DNA of 64,000 bases from NCBI GenBank assembly GCA_029783825.1, contig JAREIK010002425.1, forward strand, positions 186,001 to 250,000, in the 5' to 3' direction. The notes beneath the pieces were generated by a model. It searched no databases. It saw only the letters and a program-made list of their open reading frames with translations, and had not been told where the DNA came from. The position numbers and the translations under genes were made by a program. This DNA comes from Sapria himalayana. Taxonomy: Eukaryota > Streptophyta > Magnoliopsida > Malpighiales > Rafflesiaceae. Shown in pieces: positions 63,797 to 64,000 of the stretch; the stretch's first letter is position 1; every line of letters begins with the position of its first letter.

Positions 63797-64000
63797 ATAA
63801 TAATTTTATATTTTTTTAAAAATGTGAATACAATATTTAGTAATAATAATCATTATAATTAAAATTAATTTAAAGAAAATATAAACAATTTTATTGATAG
63901 ATATGATATCAATTATAAAAAAATAAATTAATATGTTATTATTAATATGATAGATATAAATTAAAATATAATTAAAAACCCTAAAATGATTAAATAACAA

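Larger units (their letters stand above)
61944..64000 (+). repeat. Satellite array, block 7 (plus orientation, runs off the window)
   Basis: Palindromes near 62053, 62652, 63049 and 63782. It repeats 41857-43910 including the 400-bp deleted step and the hairpin. The first 1.4 kb is almost identical to the first unit; divergence rises again after about 63490. No gene was found. Confidence 0.93.

Noticed and set aside
1..64000. CRISPR array or bacterial operons
   Set aside because: Repeats are hundreds of bp long with homologous, not unique, spacers, and no cas, tRNA, rRNA or ribosome-binding patterns are seen.
1..64000. Organellar genome
   Set aside because: No plastid or mitochondrial genes are recognisable, and a satellite HOR with hAT insertions is a nuclear pattern.
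1..64000. Calling the array a centromere
   Set aside because: Satellite plus HOR is suggestive but not diagnostic; knobs and subtelomeres look alike without CENH3 or cytological data.

Overview
The window looks like nuclear plant heterochromatin. The base composition is extremely AT-rich, and almost everything belongs to one satellite family. That family carries degenerate TTTAGGG-like (plant-type telomeric) stretches, and the only recognisable protein-coding material is decayed hAT transposase of the BED zinc-finger/RICESLEEPER-like plant type. I see no intact host gene, rRNA, tRNA, CRISPR array or bacterial-type operon. Species cannot be told from the sequence. All identities and spacings below were judged by eye.

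The satellite monomer is about 595 bp. Each has (i) a near-perfect palindrome centred on TTATAA with arms TTTTCAAAGG/CCTTTGAAAA, (ii) a very AT-rich body and (iii) a block of about 110-130 bp of degenerate telomere-like words (CCTAAA/TTTAGG). Length classes recur: about 530-545 bp (type D), 585-600 bp (E, A, B and others) and about 735-745 bp (CA, with a tandem duplication of about 140 bp). The order D-E-A-B-CA-B appears six times, four times on the + strand and twice on the - strand, so this is a higher-order repeat (HOR).

Layout: 1-7902 satellite, minus orientation; 7911-11590 hAT copy 1 (gene on -), bounded by 8-bp target duplications CTAAATGC; 11599-17384 satellite, minus; about 17385 orientation switch; 17385-21000 satellite, plus; 21009-24722 hAT copy 2 (gene on +), bounded by GCATTTAG; 24731-39345 satellite, plus; 39346-41856 a 2.5-kb non-satellite module; 41857-53890 satellite, plus; 53899-55059 hAT copy 3, 5' half only; 55060-59463 satellite, plus; 59464-61943 second copy of the module; 61944-64000 satellite, plus.

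Large-scale structure: about 0.9-15.06 kb is an inverted copy of about 17.4-34.3 kb, including hAT copies 1 and 2, around a spacer of about 2.3 kb. From 39.35 kb onward a direct duplication with a period of about 20.1 kb begins again at 59.46 kb. The three hAT copies occupy the same 8-bp site in the same HOR position and share private variants of the host monomer, so one insertion was spread by satellite amplification and inversion. All three share lesions (an in-frame TAA near the N-terminus, Tyr for the expected BED histidine; copies 1 and 2 also share a T8 frameshift), so the element was probably defective before it was copied. The novelty here is architectural (a palindrome-bearing, telomere-like HOR satellite in a giant inverted duplication) rather than a new protein system.
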